From RUG14121 sp964533935 (GTDB lineage Bacteria > Bacillota_I > Bacilli_A > RF39 > UBA660): a DNA stretch of 14,507 bases. Of the stretch, positions 7,398 to 14,493 are shown piece after piece. The notes beneath the pieces are model-generated. The model was not told the origin of the DNA, ran no database searches, and saw only the letters and a list, made by a program, of their open reading frames with translations. The position numbers and the translations under genes were made by a program. Where the stretch lies: the NCBI GenBank assembly GCA_964533935.1, contig CAZHOG010000017.1, positions 1 through 14,507 of the forward strand, read 5' to 3'. Each line of letters opens with the position of its first letter. Position 1 is the stretch's first letter.

Positions 7398-8606
7398 ATG
7401 AATAAAGAAGAAAAATATATAGATTTAATTTTAAATCATTGCATTAATTTTGATAAATCCAAATCATTATTTATTAGTTACAATAGTGTTAATAAAGATT
7501 TTATAAATAAATTGATTGAAAAAGTAAAACTAATGGGAGTTAATGATATTGGTTTAGACGAAGAAAATAATGAAGAAAAAATGGAACTTTTAAACAAATT
7601 AGATTTAGAAGATATTGAGAATAATTCTTATTTTAATAAAAGTAAATGGGATGAATATGCAAAAAAAGATGCAGCATTTTTAATGTTTGAAACGGAATTT
7701 CCCCATTTATTTGATGACATAGATTCAAAAAAAGTTGCTAAAGCTCATGAAGTAAATAGAAAGACTCGTCCATTATTTAGAAAAAAAGAAATTACATATG
7801 AAATACCATGGTGTATAGCAGCATTACCTAATAAAATATGGGCTGATGATTTATTTAATAATGATTTAAATTCATATGAAAAGCTAGAAAATGCAATCTA
7901 TGATGTGTGTATGATTAATACAGAAAATCCAATAGAATCATGGAATAATTATTTAAATAATCTTGATAAATTAAAAAATAAATTAATAGATTTAAAAATC
8001 AAAAAAATGCATTATAAAAATAGTTTAGGTACAGATTTGGTAGTTGAAATGCCAAATGATGCCAAATGGTGTTGTGCATCTGATGATAAAAAAATGAATA
8101 TGTTTGTTAATCTGCCTAGTTATGAGATATTCTCATCACCATTTTATACAAAAACTAATGGTATAGTATATAATTCTAAACCGCTTATTTATGGCGGAGG
8201 AAAAATAGATGATTTCTATTTAGAGTTTAAAGATGGAAAAGTAGTTAATTTTGATGCAAAAGAAGGATATGATATTCTAAAAAGTATAATTAATAGCGAT
8301 AATAACTCATGTTATTTAGGAGAAGTTGCATTAGTTAATTATGATTCACCAATATCAAATACAAATATAGTTTTTGGAACAACTTTATTAGATGAAAATG
8401 CATCATGTCATCTTGCTTTAGGTGAAGGCTTTGGTGAAATATTTGAGGGTGGTACTAAATTGAGTAGTGATGAATTATTAAAAAGAGGAGTCAATCAGTC
8501 ACAAACTCATGTTGATTTTATGATTGGAACAAAAGATTTAGAAATTACTGCTGAATGTGAAGATGGAGAAGTAATTATTTTTAGAAATGGTAATTTTAAT
8601 ATATAA
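7398..8606 (+). CDS. Metallo-aminopeptidase, family M29 (AmpS/AmpT/PepS type)
   Basis: Family M29 enzymes remove N-terminal residues from peptides with two bound metal ions, probably in cytoplasmic peptide turnover. The 402-residue length is typical. The five metal ligands known from Thermus AmpT can be matched: E243 in NLPSYEIF, E309 in LGEVALV, H338 in ENASCHLALGEGF, and H371 and D373 in SQTHVDFMIG. The position equivalent to the AmpT active-site Tyr (seven residues after the first His) is F345 here. Whether that is common among relatives I cannot check. No signal peptide is visible, so it is cytoplasmic. The start has AAGGAG nine bases upstream. It is a single-gene unit between the topA terminator and the next gene's promoter. 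Confidence 0.92.
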   Translation: MNKEEKYIDLILNHCINFDKSKSLFISYNSVNKDFINKLIEKVKLMGVNDIGLDEENNEEKMELLNKLDLEDIENNSYFNKSKWDEYAKKDAAFLMFETEFPHLFDDIDSKKVAKAHEVNRKTRPLFRKKEITYEIPWCIAALPNKIWADDLFNNDLNSYEKLENAIYDVCMINTENPIESWNNYLNNLDKLKNKLIDLKIKKMHYKNSLGTDLVVEMPNDAKWCCASDDKKMNMFVNLPSYEIFSSPFYTKTNGIVYNSKPLIYGGGKIDDFYLEFKDGKVVNFDAKEGYDILKSIINSDNNSCYLGEVALVNYDSPISNTNIVFGTTLLDENASCHLALGEGFGEIFEGGTKLSSDELLKRGVNQSQTHVDFMIGTKDLEITAECEDGEVIIFRNGNFNI

Positions 8607-8607
8607 T

Positions 8608-8636
8608 TTGACTAAAATATTTAAAACTGCTACAAT
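8608..8636 (+). promoter_or_regulatory. Strong predicted promoter of the unknown gene at 8660
   Basis: TTGACT (8608-8613), a 17-base spacer and TACAAT (8631-8636) preceded by TGC (8628-8630) form a near-consensus extended -10 promoter, the best-looking in the window. It starts two bases after the aminopeptidase stop. The predicted transcript start near 8643 leaves a leader of about 17 bases. Confidence 0.7.
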
Positions 8637-8659
8637 ATTCCTTACGGGAAGTGATGTTT

Positions 8660-9223
8660 ATGAAATTTGCAATTAAACTTAATACTAATTCTTATTATCC
8701 ACTATGTTCAGATTTTATAGATATAATGACAAGTGATGATAGTTTAGATTCCTTAGAAGCTATAGATAGTTTTACAGCAAAATTTAGTAGAGATGAAATA
8801 GAAGAATCAATAAAAAGAAGTAATGTTTTAACTGAAAACCATTTTAATTATAAAGCTAATGATAATGAATCATTCTTTGATTTAGTAATTATATATAATG
8901 AATCTGGTAAAATTAGAGAATTAAAAGTATATACTAAAGATGACTTAAAATATTTAGAATTTGATGTAATGACTTATAATTCAAATAACTGGTATGAAGT
9001 AAGTTTTATAAATCAGGTATATAATTTTATTTCAAATAAAAGCTATTTATCTCAAGAAATTCAAGATTTTTCTTTCTTATTAAGATATTCTCATGATTTA
9101 AGCAAAATAAGTCTTGCTTATACTAATTTGAATTATAATGATAAAAGATTTTTAAAGACTTATTTATATAAAATAGAAGAAAAGAAAAGCAATAAGAATC
9201 AATTAAAATTAAAAAATGAATAA
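8660..9223 (+). CDS. Hypothetical protein, family not recognised
   Basis: I do not recognise this 187-residue protein. It starts MKFAIKLNTNSYYPLC and appears soluble, with no signal peptide or membrane helix. It is rich in Asp, Glu, Asn, Ser and Lys, with alternating hydrophobic stretches such as FFDLVIIYNESGKIRELKVY that suggest beta strands, followed by helices; the last 20 residues are Lys-rich. Cysteine occurs once and there is no obvious catalytic or metal-binding motif. In-frame GTG 8651 and ATG 8654 could add up to three residues. ATG 8660 is preferred because GGGAAGTGATG (8646-8656) then serves as the ribosome site. The gene has its own near-consensus promoter and terminator, so it is probably well expressed and independent of its neighbours. 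A structural or regulatory role is possible but not shown. Confidence 0.8.
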   Translation: MKFAIKLNTNSYYPLCSDFIDIMTSDDSLDSLEAIDSFTAKFSRDEIEESIKRSNVLTENHFNYKANDNESFFDLVIIYNESGKIRELKVYTKDDLKYLEFDVMTYNSNNWYEVSFINQVYNFISNKSYLSQEIQDFSFLLRYSHDLSKISLAYTNLNYNDKRFLKTYLYKIEEKKSNKNQLKLKNE

Positions 9224-9247
9224 AGTTATAGTAACTTTATTTTTTTT
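9219..9247 (+). terminator. Intrinsic terminator after the hypothetical gene
   Basis: A perfect ten-base stem, AATAAAGTTA (9219-9228) with TAACTTTATT (9232-9241), has a three-base loop TAG and is followed by T 9242-9247. The stop codon of the upstream gene lies in the left arm. The T-run ends four bases before the -10 of the next gene. Confidence 0.75.
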
Positions 9248-9257
9248 ATACTATAAT
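9229..9257 (+). promoter_or_regulatory. Promoter of the xer gene
   Basis: A perfect -10, TATAAT (9252-9257), lies 17 bases after a weak -35, TAGTAA (9229-9234), which falls in the terminator loop and right arm. The predicted start near 9264 leaves only about 11 leader bases before ATG 9275. The -35 is poor, so the call rests mainly on the -10 and its position. Confidence 0.5.
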
Positions 9258-9274
9258 TAAAATAGTGATGATAT

Positions 9275-10165
9275 ATGAAAGAAAATTTAAAATCTTTTTT
9301 AAATTATTTAGAATATGAATTAAATTATTCGATTTTAACAATTAGAGGATATGAAATTGAAATAAATAATTTTATTACATATTTAAATAATAATAAATTA
9401 AATTATAAAAAATTAAATAGTGATAATATTAGAAATTATTTGAAATACTTAGATGAAAAAAAGTATAGTAAAGCATCTATCTCTCGTAATCTAAGTTCAT
9501 TAAGAAGCTTTTACAAATATTTATGTGAAGAAAAAATAATGGATATAAATCCATTTAAAGTTATTTCTAATCCAAAGAAAGATAAGAAACTGCCTAACTT
9601 TCTTAATTATGAAGAAATTAATAAAATATTTGAAAGCATAGAGATAGATACTCCGCTTGGAATACGTAATAAATGTATTATTGAGATTTTATATGATACC
9701 GGAATACGTGTTAGTGAAATGATAAATATAAATATTGATGATATAGATTTTAATACTAAAACTATTAGAATTACTGGTAAAGGAAGTAAAGAACGTATTG
9801 TATATTATGGGGATTATTTAGCTGATACTTTAAAATATTACTTGAATAATTCACGAAATATATTATTAGATCATCAAAATAATAATTATTTAATTCTAAA
9901 TAATAGAGGTAATAAGATTACCATAAGGGGCGTAGAAGGAATAATAGATAAAATAGTTAATAATGCATCGATAAAACATAAAATATCACCCCATGTTTTA
10001 AGACATACATTTGCAACGCATATGTTAAATGGAGGTTCAGATATTAAGACGGTTCAACAATTATTAGGACACGAATCACTATCTACCACAGGCATTTATA
10101 CTCATATAACTAATGATGTTCTAAGAAGAGAATATTTAAAAAATCATCCACGCAGTAAAAATTAA
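9275..10165 (+). CDS. xerC: Xer-type tyrosine recombinase (XerC/XerD), chromosome dimer resolution
   Basis: Xer recombinases act at the dif site to resolve chromosome dimers before division. The 296-residue length and two-domain layout (SAM-like core-binding domain about 1-90, catalytic domain about 108-290) fit. All six catalytic residues are present: R145 in DTGIRVSE, K169 in GKGSKER, H240 and R243 in SPHVLRHTF, H266 in LLGHESLS and the nucleophile Y275 in TTGIYTHI. The C-terminus ends in HPRSKN, as Xer proteins typically do. Sequence alone does not separate XerC from XerD: HVLRHTF is XerD-like, LLGHESLS is XerC-like. The symbol xerC rests on position, since in Bacillus xerC (codV) follows topA in the rbgA-rnhB block. 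The ribosome site is GTGATG at 9265-9270. The stop overlaps that of the convergent flippase gene. No phage or element genes surround it, which favours a housekeeping role. Confidence 0.88.
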   Translation: MKENLKSFLNYLEYELNYSILTIRGYEIEINNFITYLNNNKLNYKKLNSDNIRNYLKYLDEKKYSKASISRNLSSLRSFYKYLCEEKIMDINPFKVISNPKKDKKLPNFLNYEEINKIFESIEIDTPLGIRNKCIIEILYDTGIRVSEMININIDDIDFNTKTIRITGKGSKERIVYYGDYLADTLKYYLNNSRNILLDHQNNNYLILNNRGNKITIRGVEGIIDKIVNNASIKHKISPHVLRHTFATHMLNGGSDIKTVQQLLGHESLSTTGIYTHITNDVLRREYLKNHPRSKN

Positions 10166-10182
10166 AAAACTATTTTTTTAAT
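10161..10182. terminator. Weak bidirectional hairpin between convergent genes
   Basis: ATTAAAAAA (10161-10169) pairs with TTTTTTAAT (10174-10182) across a four-base loop. The stem is purely A/T, and its arms are A- and T-runs, so it could end transcription weakly from both sides. It sits over the overlapping stop codons of xer (10163-10165) and the flippase (10162-10164). It is short and GC-free, hence uncertain. Confidence 0.35.
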
Positions 10183-11445
10183 ATAATAAGCGTTAATAAT
10201 GACAACAACTATTATATTAATTATTTCTGAAATAACTAAACTATATATTCCTATATGACACAATGATAAAATAGTTAAAGATAATATTTTAATAACAACT
10301 CCAATAGTTGTTATTTTCATTGTCAGAAAAGATTTTCCTAATGCTTGTAAAGTACTTATTAATGGTGCTTCTAAATAAAATAAAACAAAAAATGGTGCTA
10401 ATAATTTTATATAATTTGAACCATTATGTGTATTATATATTAATTGAAGAAGAGGAGCTCTAAATATATAAATAATAGTTGAAGATATTAAACCTAAAGA
10501 TAGTGAAAAGAAAACAGACTGTAAAATTCTTCTTTTCACCATTTTATTGTTATGATTATATTTTGATATTTCTGGTACTAATGCTTGACATAAAGCATTT
10601 ATAAAAAATCCTGGCATTGTTAATAATGCTAAACTATACGCATTATAAGTTCCATATTCTAGTAAAATGTATTTAGAAGAATAACCACTGAATAATAATA
10701 AATTAGTAAGGATTATTGGTTCAAAGAAAAAACCAATATTTCCTATTATTTTAGATGATACAGTAGGAAGAGAAATATTTAGAATATTTTTAATGTATTT
10801 CGAATTAGGTTTTAATACATCTTTAGTTATAGTGATTTTTTTAGGCAGAAAGAATGAAAATACTATTATTGAAGATATTTCAGATATTATTGATAATAAA
10901 ATTAATCCTAATACAGCATACATAATACTTTTTTTAATTAATACTGGAAGTATAATAGCTATTAATATTAGTCTAATAATTTGTTCAATAATATTTGATG
11001 TAGTGTAGGGTAACATTCGTTGTTTACCAAAAAAATAACCTTTAATAAGTGATGAAATACTTATAAATGGTAATGTTAAAACGCATGCCCTAAGAAGATA
11101 TTTAAGTCTTGGCTCATTTAACAATGTATTGGCAATAAAGTTAGACGATGCAAAAACAATAACTATTAAAAATATATTAATTATTAATATTATTATAGAA
11201 GTATTAATTGCTAATTTAATACTGTTTTTGCCCTCTGCAACTAGTTTTGAAATGGCAATAGGAAGAGCTAAAGATGCAATAGTTATTAATAAAGAATAAG
11301 TTGGCATAACTAACATGTAAAGTCCAATTGCTTCTTCACCAATTATTCTTGTGTAAATAATTTTTATTATAAAACCTAAAAATTTAGTAAACATACCACC
11401 AATAACGAGTATTAATGTTGACACTATAAACCTGTTGCTTTTCAT
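10162..11445 (-). CDS. SpoVB-like MOP-superfamily polysaccharide/lipid flippase
   Basis: This membrane protein of 427 residues belongs to the SpoVB/YtgP branch of the MOP flippase superfamily, which moves undecaprenyl-linked sugars such as lipid II across the membrane. Family features are the N-terminus FIVSTLILVIGGMFTKFLGF (6-25), GEEAIGLYMLVMP (36-48), SSLIKGYFFGKQRM (131-144) and NIIEQIIRLI (151-160). By eye there are about 12 hydrophobic helices. Bacillus SpoVB and YtgP are about 520-540 residues, so this member is shorter, perhaps lacking the last two helices. ATG 11445 is preferred over the in-frame ATG 11499 because AAAGGAG (11451-11457, minus strand) lies just before it and the sequence then begins as the family does. 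It is the only minus-strand gene in the window. Despite the family name, its presence does not show that the organism sporulates. The cargo is unknown. Confidence 0.87.
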   Translation of the reverse strand: MKSNRFIVSTLILVIGGMFTKFLGFIIKIIYTRIIGEEAIGLYMLVMPTYSLLITIASLALPIAISKLVAEGKNSIKLAINTSIIILIINIFLIVIVFASSNFIANTLLNEPRLKYLLRACVLTLPFISISSLIKGYFFGKQRMLPYTTSNIIEQIIRLILIAIILPVLIKKSIMYAVLGLILLSIISEISSIIVFSFFLPKKITITKDVLKPNSKYIKNILNISLPTVSSKIIGNIGFFFEPIILTNLLLFSGYSSKYILLEYGTYNAYSLALLTMPGFFINALCQALVPEISKYNHNNKMVKRRILQSVFFSLSLGLISSTIIYIFRAPLLQLIYNTHNGSNYIKLLAPFFVLFYLEAPLISTLQALGKSFLTMKITTIGVVIKILSLTILSLCHIGIYSLVISEIINIIVVVIINAYYIKKIVF

Positions 11446-11450
11446 ATATT

Positions 11451-11457
11451 CTCCTTT
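11451..11457 (-). promoter_or_regulatory. Ribosome binding site fixing the flippase start
   Basis: AAAGGAG on the minus strand lies five bases before ATG 11445. The upstream in-frame ATG at 11499 has no such site and would add 18 residues not typical of the family. Confidence 0.75.
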
Positions 11458-11483
11458 AATTATTTTTTTAAATGATATATAAT
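11455..11483 (+). promoter_or_regulatory. Candidate promoter of the comN-rel-dtd operon
   Basis: TATAAT at 11478-11483 is a perfect -10. The matching -35 position, TTTAAT (11455-11460), is weak. The predicted start near 11490 would give a leader of about 38 bases ending in GTGGTGATG, the ribosome site of comN. Confidence 0.4.
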
Positions 11484-11499
11484 AAATATATGAAAACAA
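11472..11499 (-). promoter_or_regulatory. Candidate promoter of the flippase gene, overlapping the divergent one
   Basis: On the minus strand TTGTTT (11494-11499) and TATCAT (11472-11477) are 16 bases apart. The spacer contains the whole -10 of the divergent plus-strand promoter, so both could not be occupied at once. The -35 matches consensus at only three positions; this is a weak prediction. Confidence 0.35.
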
Positions 11500-11527
11500 A
11501 ATAAACTTAAGACTGTGGTGATGAAAT

Positions 11528-11806
11528 ATGAACTATAATGATGAAATTAATACATTAACTGATCTATATAATAGATTACTTCCAGCATTAAAAACTAAAA
11601 AAAATGAAATGCATAAATTGAAGTATTTATATGTTAGTGAAAAAGACATATGGAATTATATAAAAGATAATAAATGGTGCAATATGCATAATTTAACATT
11701 ATTTGATATGGTTAGTGATATTCTAAATACAAGTAATGATGAAATTGGAGCATATGTTGCTCGCATGGTAAGTGATATACGAGAGGATTCATCTATTGAT
11801 GATTAA
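11528..11806 (+). CDS. comN: ComN-like post-transcriptional regulator
   Basis: This 92-residue protein resembles the small ComN (YrzD) family. In Bacillus subtilis ComN controls the level and location of comE mRNA and interacts with the pole protein DivIVA. The recognisable parts are the motif DIWNYIKDNKW (40-50) and LFDMVSDILN (58-67), with helices before and after. The C-terminus is acidic. The assignment is by recollection of the family pattern plus context: in Bacillus comN lies beside spoVB, and here a SpoVB-like gene is the divergent neighbour. The start has GTGGTGATG (11515-11523) upstream. The gene is first in an operon and is followed 12 bases later by rel. No competence gene is visible here, so its RNA target in this organism is unknown. 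Confidence 0.65.
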   Translation: MNYNDEINTLTDLYNRLLPALKTKKNEMHKLKYLYVSEKDIWNYIKDNKWCNMHNLTLFDMVSDILNTSNDEIGAYVARMVSDIREDSSIDD

Positions 11807-11818
11807 AGGAGAATAAAA

Positions 11819-13966
11819 ATGAAAAAAAATAATCCTATTATTACATTTGAAGATTTACTTAAAAAAATAGGAGATAATATATCTGATGAAGGAATCATTC
11901 AAATAAAAAAAGCATATGAATTTGCTAGTGAAGCTCATAAAGGAAAAAAGAGATTATCTAATGAAGATTATATAACTTATCCATTAAATGTAGCTTATAT
12001 ATTAACTGATTTAAATGTTGATGACATTACTATTATTTCAGCACTTTTACATGAAACTATTAATCATGGCAATGTAACTAAAGAAGAAATCGTAACTGAA
12101 TTTGGAGAAACAGTTGGAAATATAGTGGATACTATTTCTAAGATTAATAAATTAGAATTACCTAATGAATCTGAATCATCTGCAATATATTTACGTAAAG
12201 TATTGGTAGGTTTAGCAGAAGACATTAGAGTTATATTTATTAAATTAGCTGATAGATTGCATAATATGAGAACAATATGGGCATTAGAACCAGAAAAACA
12301 AAAGAAAAAAGCTAATGAAACATTAATGGTTTTGATTCCTATAGCTCATAGATTAGGAATTAATTATTTTAAGAGTGAATTAGAAGATTTATGCCTTTAT
12401 TATACTAAACCAGATGTTTATAAAGAAATAGAAGATAAATTAGAAGAAAGTGAAACAAATCTAAAAGAAGTTTTAGATAAAATGGAAGATGATATTTCTG
12501 ATTTATTAATAGAACATGGATTGAAATTTAAAATTAAATCTCGTGTAAAAAGTGTTTACAGTATATATAAGAAATTAAGCACTGGTAAAAGATGGAATGA
12601 TATATATGATATCCTAGCTTTAAGATTAATAATGGAAAACGAAAGTGATTGTTATGGGGCATTAGGTTTAATTCATTCAAAATATCATCCTATTCCACGA
12701 AGATTTAAGGATTATATAGCACAACCAAAAGAAAATATGTATCAATCACTTCATACTGGAATTTATGGTATAGGTGGCAATAGATTTGAAGTTCAAATAA
12801 GAACATATGAAATGGATGAAATGGCTGAAAAAGGTATTGCGTCACATTGGTCTTATAAAGAAAAAGGAACTAAAAAGATTCAGACAATCATGGAGCAAAA
12901 ACTAGAAATCTTTAGGAATATTATTGAAACATCTAAAGAAGACGATAACGAATTTATGACTGATGTAAATAATGAAATTCTTAATGATGTAATTTATGTA
13001 TTCACTCCAAAAGGTGATGTTGTAGAATTACCAAAAGGAGCAACTCCAATAGATTTTGCATATCGTATTCATTCAGCAGTAGGAGACAAAATGGTTGGTG
13101 CTATAGTAGATGATGTAATTGTTCCACTAAACTATGAATTACAAGACGGTCAAAGTATTTCTATTAGAACAAATAATAATTCTACTCCAAGTAAAGAGTG
13201 GTTGGATTTTGTTAAAACATCTCATGCAAAAAATAAAATTAAATCATATTTTAGTAAACAAGATCGCACAGAATATATTGAACGTGGTAAAAATATATTA
13301 GAAAAAGAATTACGTAAGAAGAAATTAAGTTTTAACGAAGTATTAAATGAAGATAATTTAAAAAAGATTTTAACAGATTTAAAATTAGATACTGTTGATG
13401 ATTTATATTTTGCAATTGGTACAGTTAGATATACAGTTGGTTATATAATTAATTTAACTAAAAATGATAAAAAGACTGTAACAGATGCTTTAATAGAAAG
13501 AGTTAGTAATAATAATTCAATTAATAAAATGAATTATAAATGTAATGTAATAGTAGCTGGTACAGATGATATTCGTGTTAGTTTAGCAAAATGTTGTAAA
13601 CCAGTAAAAGGTGATGACATCATTGGATACATTACTAAAGGAGAAGGAGTAACAATTCATAAAAAAGATTGTTACAACATGACAGATAAAAGTGAAAGAT
13701 TAATTGATGTTAAATGGAATTATGATACAGAAGAGTTCTATTATTCTGATTTAATTGTTGAAGTTATTCTAGGTGGTAATTATTTATTAGATATTGTTCA
13801 AAAAGCAAGTATTAAAAATGTATTTGTTGAATCAATAAAGACTCATGAATATGATTCTAAAGTAAGTTATGAATTAACTGTTAAAATTAAAAATGCTGAA
13901 GAATTAAATAGTTTTATTGTAGATTTAAATAACTTTTCATTTGTTAAATATGCAGGAGTAAAATAA
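11819..13966 (+). CDS. rel: RelA/SpoT-family (p)ppGpp synthetase Rel with degenerate hydrolase site
   Basis: Long RSH protein of 715 residues that makes the stringent-response alarmone (p)ppGpp on starved ribosomes. The domains are an HD hydrolase region (about 25-190), synthetase (about 235-345), TGS (389-450, with AYRIHSAVG), helical, zinc-finger (C592, C593, H614, C618) and ACT (about 643-715). The synthetase looks complete: RVKSVYSIYKK (242-252), the catalytic D264 in YDILALR, RFKDYIAQPK, NMYQSLHT and E324 in FEVQIRT. The loop KRWND is of the basic type found in bifunctional Rel. The hydrolase site is not normal: the His ligand in YIxHP is Y54, and HDxxED reads H78-E79-T-I-N82-H83. H78, D145 and N149 remain. 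Loss of ppGpp hydrolysis is therefore inferred, not proven. The ribosome site is AAAGGAG at 11805-11811; the last base is shared with the dtd start. Confidence 0.95.
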   Translation: MKKNNPIITFEDLLKKIGDNISDEGIIQIKKAYEFASEAHKGKKRLSNEDYITYPLNVAYILTDLNVDDITIISALLHETINHGNVTKEEIVTEFGETVGNIVDTISKINKLELPNESESSAIYLRKVLVGLAEDIRVIFIKLADRLHNMRTIWALEPEKQKKKANETLMVLIPIAHRLGINYFKSELEDLCLYYTKPDVYKEIEDKLEESETNLKEVLDKMEDDISDLLIEHGLKFKIKSRVKSVYSIYKKLSTGKRWNDIYDILALRLIMENESDCYGALGLIHSKYHPIPRRFKDYIAQPKENMYQSLHTGIYGIGGNRFEVQIRTYEMDEMAEKGIASHWSYKEKGTKKIQTIMEQKLEIFRNIIETSKEDDNEFMTDVNNEILNDVIYVFTPKGDVVELPKGATPIDFAYRIHSAVGDKMVGAIVDDVIVPLNYELQDGQSISIRTNNNSTPSKEWLDFVKTSHAKNKIKSYFSKQDRTEYIERGKNILEKELRKKKLSFNEVLNEDNLKKILTDLKLDTVDDLYFAIGTVRYTVGYIINLTKNDKKTVTDALIERVSNNNSINKMNYKCNVIVAGTDDIRVSLAKCCKPVKGDDIIGYITKGEGVTIHKKDCYNMTDKSERLIDVKWNYDTEEFYYSDLIVEVILGGNYLLDIVQKASIKNVFVESIKTHEYDSKVSYELTVKIKNAEELNSFIVDLNNFSFVKYAGVK

Positions 13967-14409
13967 TGAAAGTTGTTATTCAAAGAGTTAAAAAAGCAAA
14001 TGTAGTAATTAATAATAAAATTTATAATGAAATAGATGCAGGGTTATGCTTGCTAGTTTGTTTTACTCAGGAAGATAATGAACAAGATATAGATTATTGT
14101 GTTAAAAAAATATTAAATTTAAGAATTTTTGATGATGAAAATGGTATTATGAATAAAAGTATTTTAGATAACAATGGTGAAATATTATCGATAAGTCAAT
14201 TTACTTTATATGCGGATACTAAAAAAGGTAATCGTCCATCATATATAAAAGCATTAAATGGTGATGAAGCAATAGAGTTGTATAATAAATTTAATAATAA
14301 ATTAAATGATAATATTGTTATAAAGCCTGGTGTTTTTGGTGCTGATATGCTACTAAATATATCAAATGATGGACCAATAACAATAATAATTGATTCTAAA
14401 AATAGATAA
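13966..14409 (+). CDS. dtd: D-aminoacyl-tRNA deacylase
   Basis: DTD removes D-amino acids, and glycine mischarged on tRNA-Ala, from tRNA and so protects protein synthesis. The 147-residue length is normal. The two active-site motifs are visible: SQFTLYAD (77-84, SQxT type) and NDGPIT (134-139), which holds the cross-subunit Gly-cisPro. FGADM (124-128) just before it is also typical. The ATG overlaps the rel stop by one base (TAATG), and AGGAG at 13954-13958 serves as ribosome site, so the two are probably translationally coupled. The rel-dtd order is shared with Bacillus and many other Firmicutes. Confidence 0.96.
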   Translation: MKVVIQRVKKANVVINNKIYNEIDAGLCLLVCFTQEDNEQDIDYCVKKILNLRIFDDENGIMNKSILDNNGEILSISQFTLYADTKKGNRPSYIKALNGDEAIELYNKFNNKLNDNIVIKPGVFGADMLLNISNDGPITIIIDSKNR

Positions 14410-14437
14410 AAGAATTTTATATAAAATTCTTTTTTTT
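14408..14437 (+). terminator. Intrinsic terminator after dtd
   Basis: A perfect 11-base stem, AAAAGAATTTT (14408-14418) with AAAATTCTTTT (14423-14433), has loop ATAT and is followed by further T to 14437. It starts in the dtd stop codon and closes the comN-rel-dtd operon. Confidence 0.8.
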
Positions 14438-14438
14438 A

Positions 14439-14472
14439 TTTAATTTCAAATATATTTTTGTTATACTATAAG
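14439..14472 (+). promoter_or_regulatory. Promoter of the gene starting at 14494
   Basis: Two overlapping choices exist: TTCAAA (14445-14450) with TATAAG (14467-14472) at 16 bases, or TTTAAT (14439-14444) with TATACT (14462-14467) at 17 bases. Either gives a leader of only about 15-20 bases. Confidence 0.45.
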
Positions 14473-14493
14473 TACATAGTAGATGGTGAATAT

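Noticed and set aside
10793..11008. Plus-strand open frame of 71 codons inside the flippase gene
   Set aside because: It is opposite the conserved membrane protein, and its hydrophobic content simply mirrors the AT-rich membrane segments.
12725..12755. Met in NMYQSLHT where some Rel/RelA proteins have NGYQSxHT
   Set aside because: As I recall, Bacillus-type Rel proteins also read NMYQSLHT, so this is a normal variant, not a synthetase defect.
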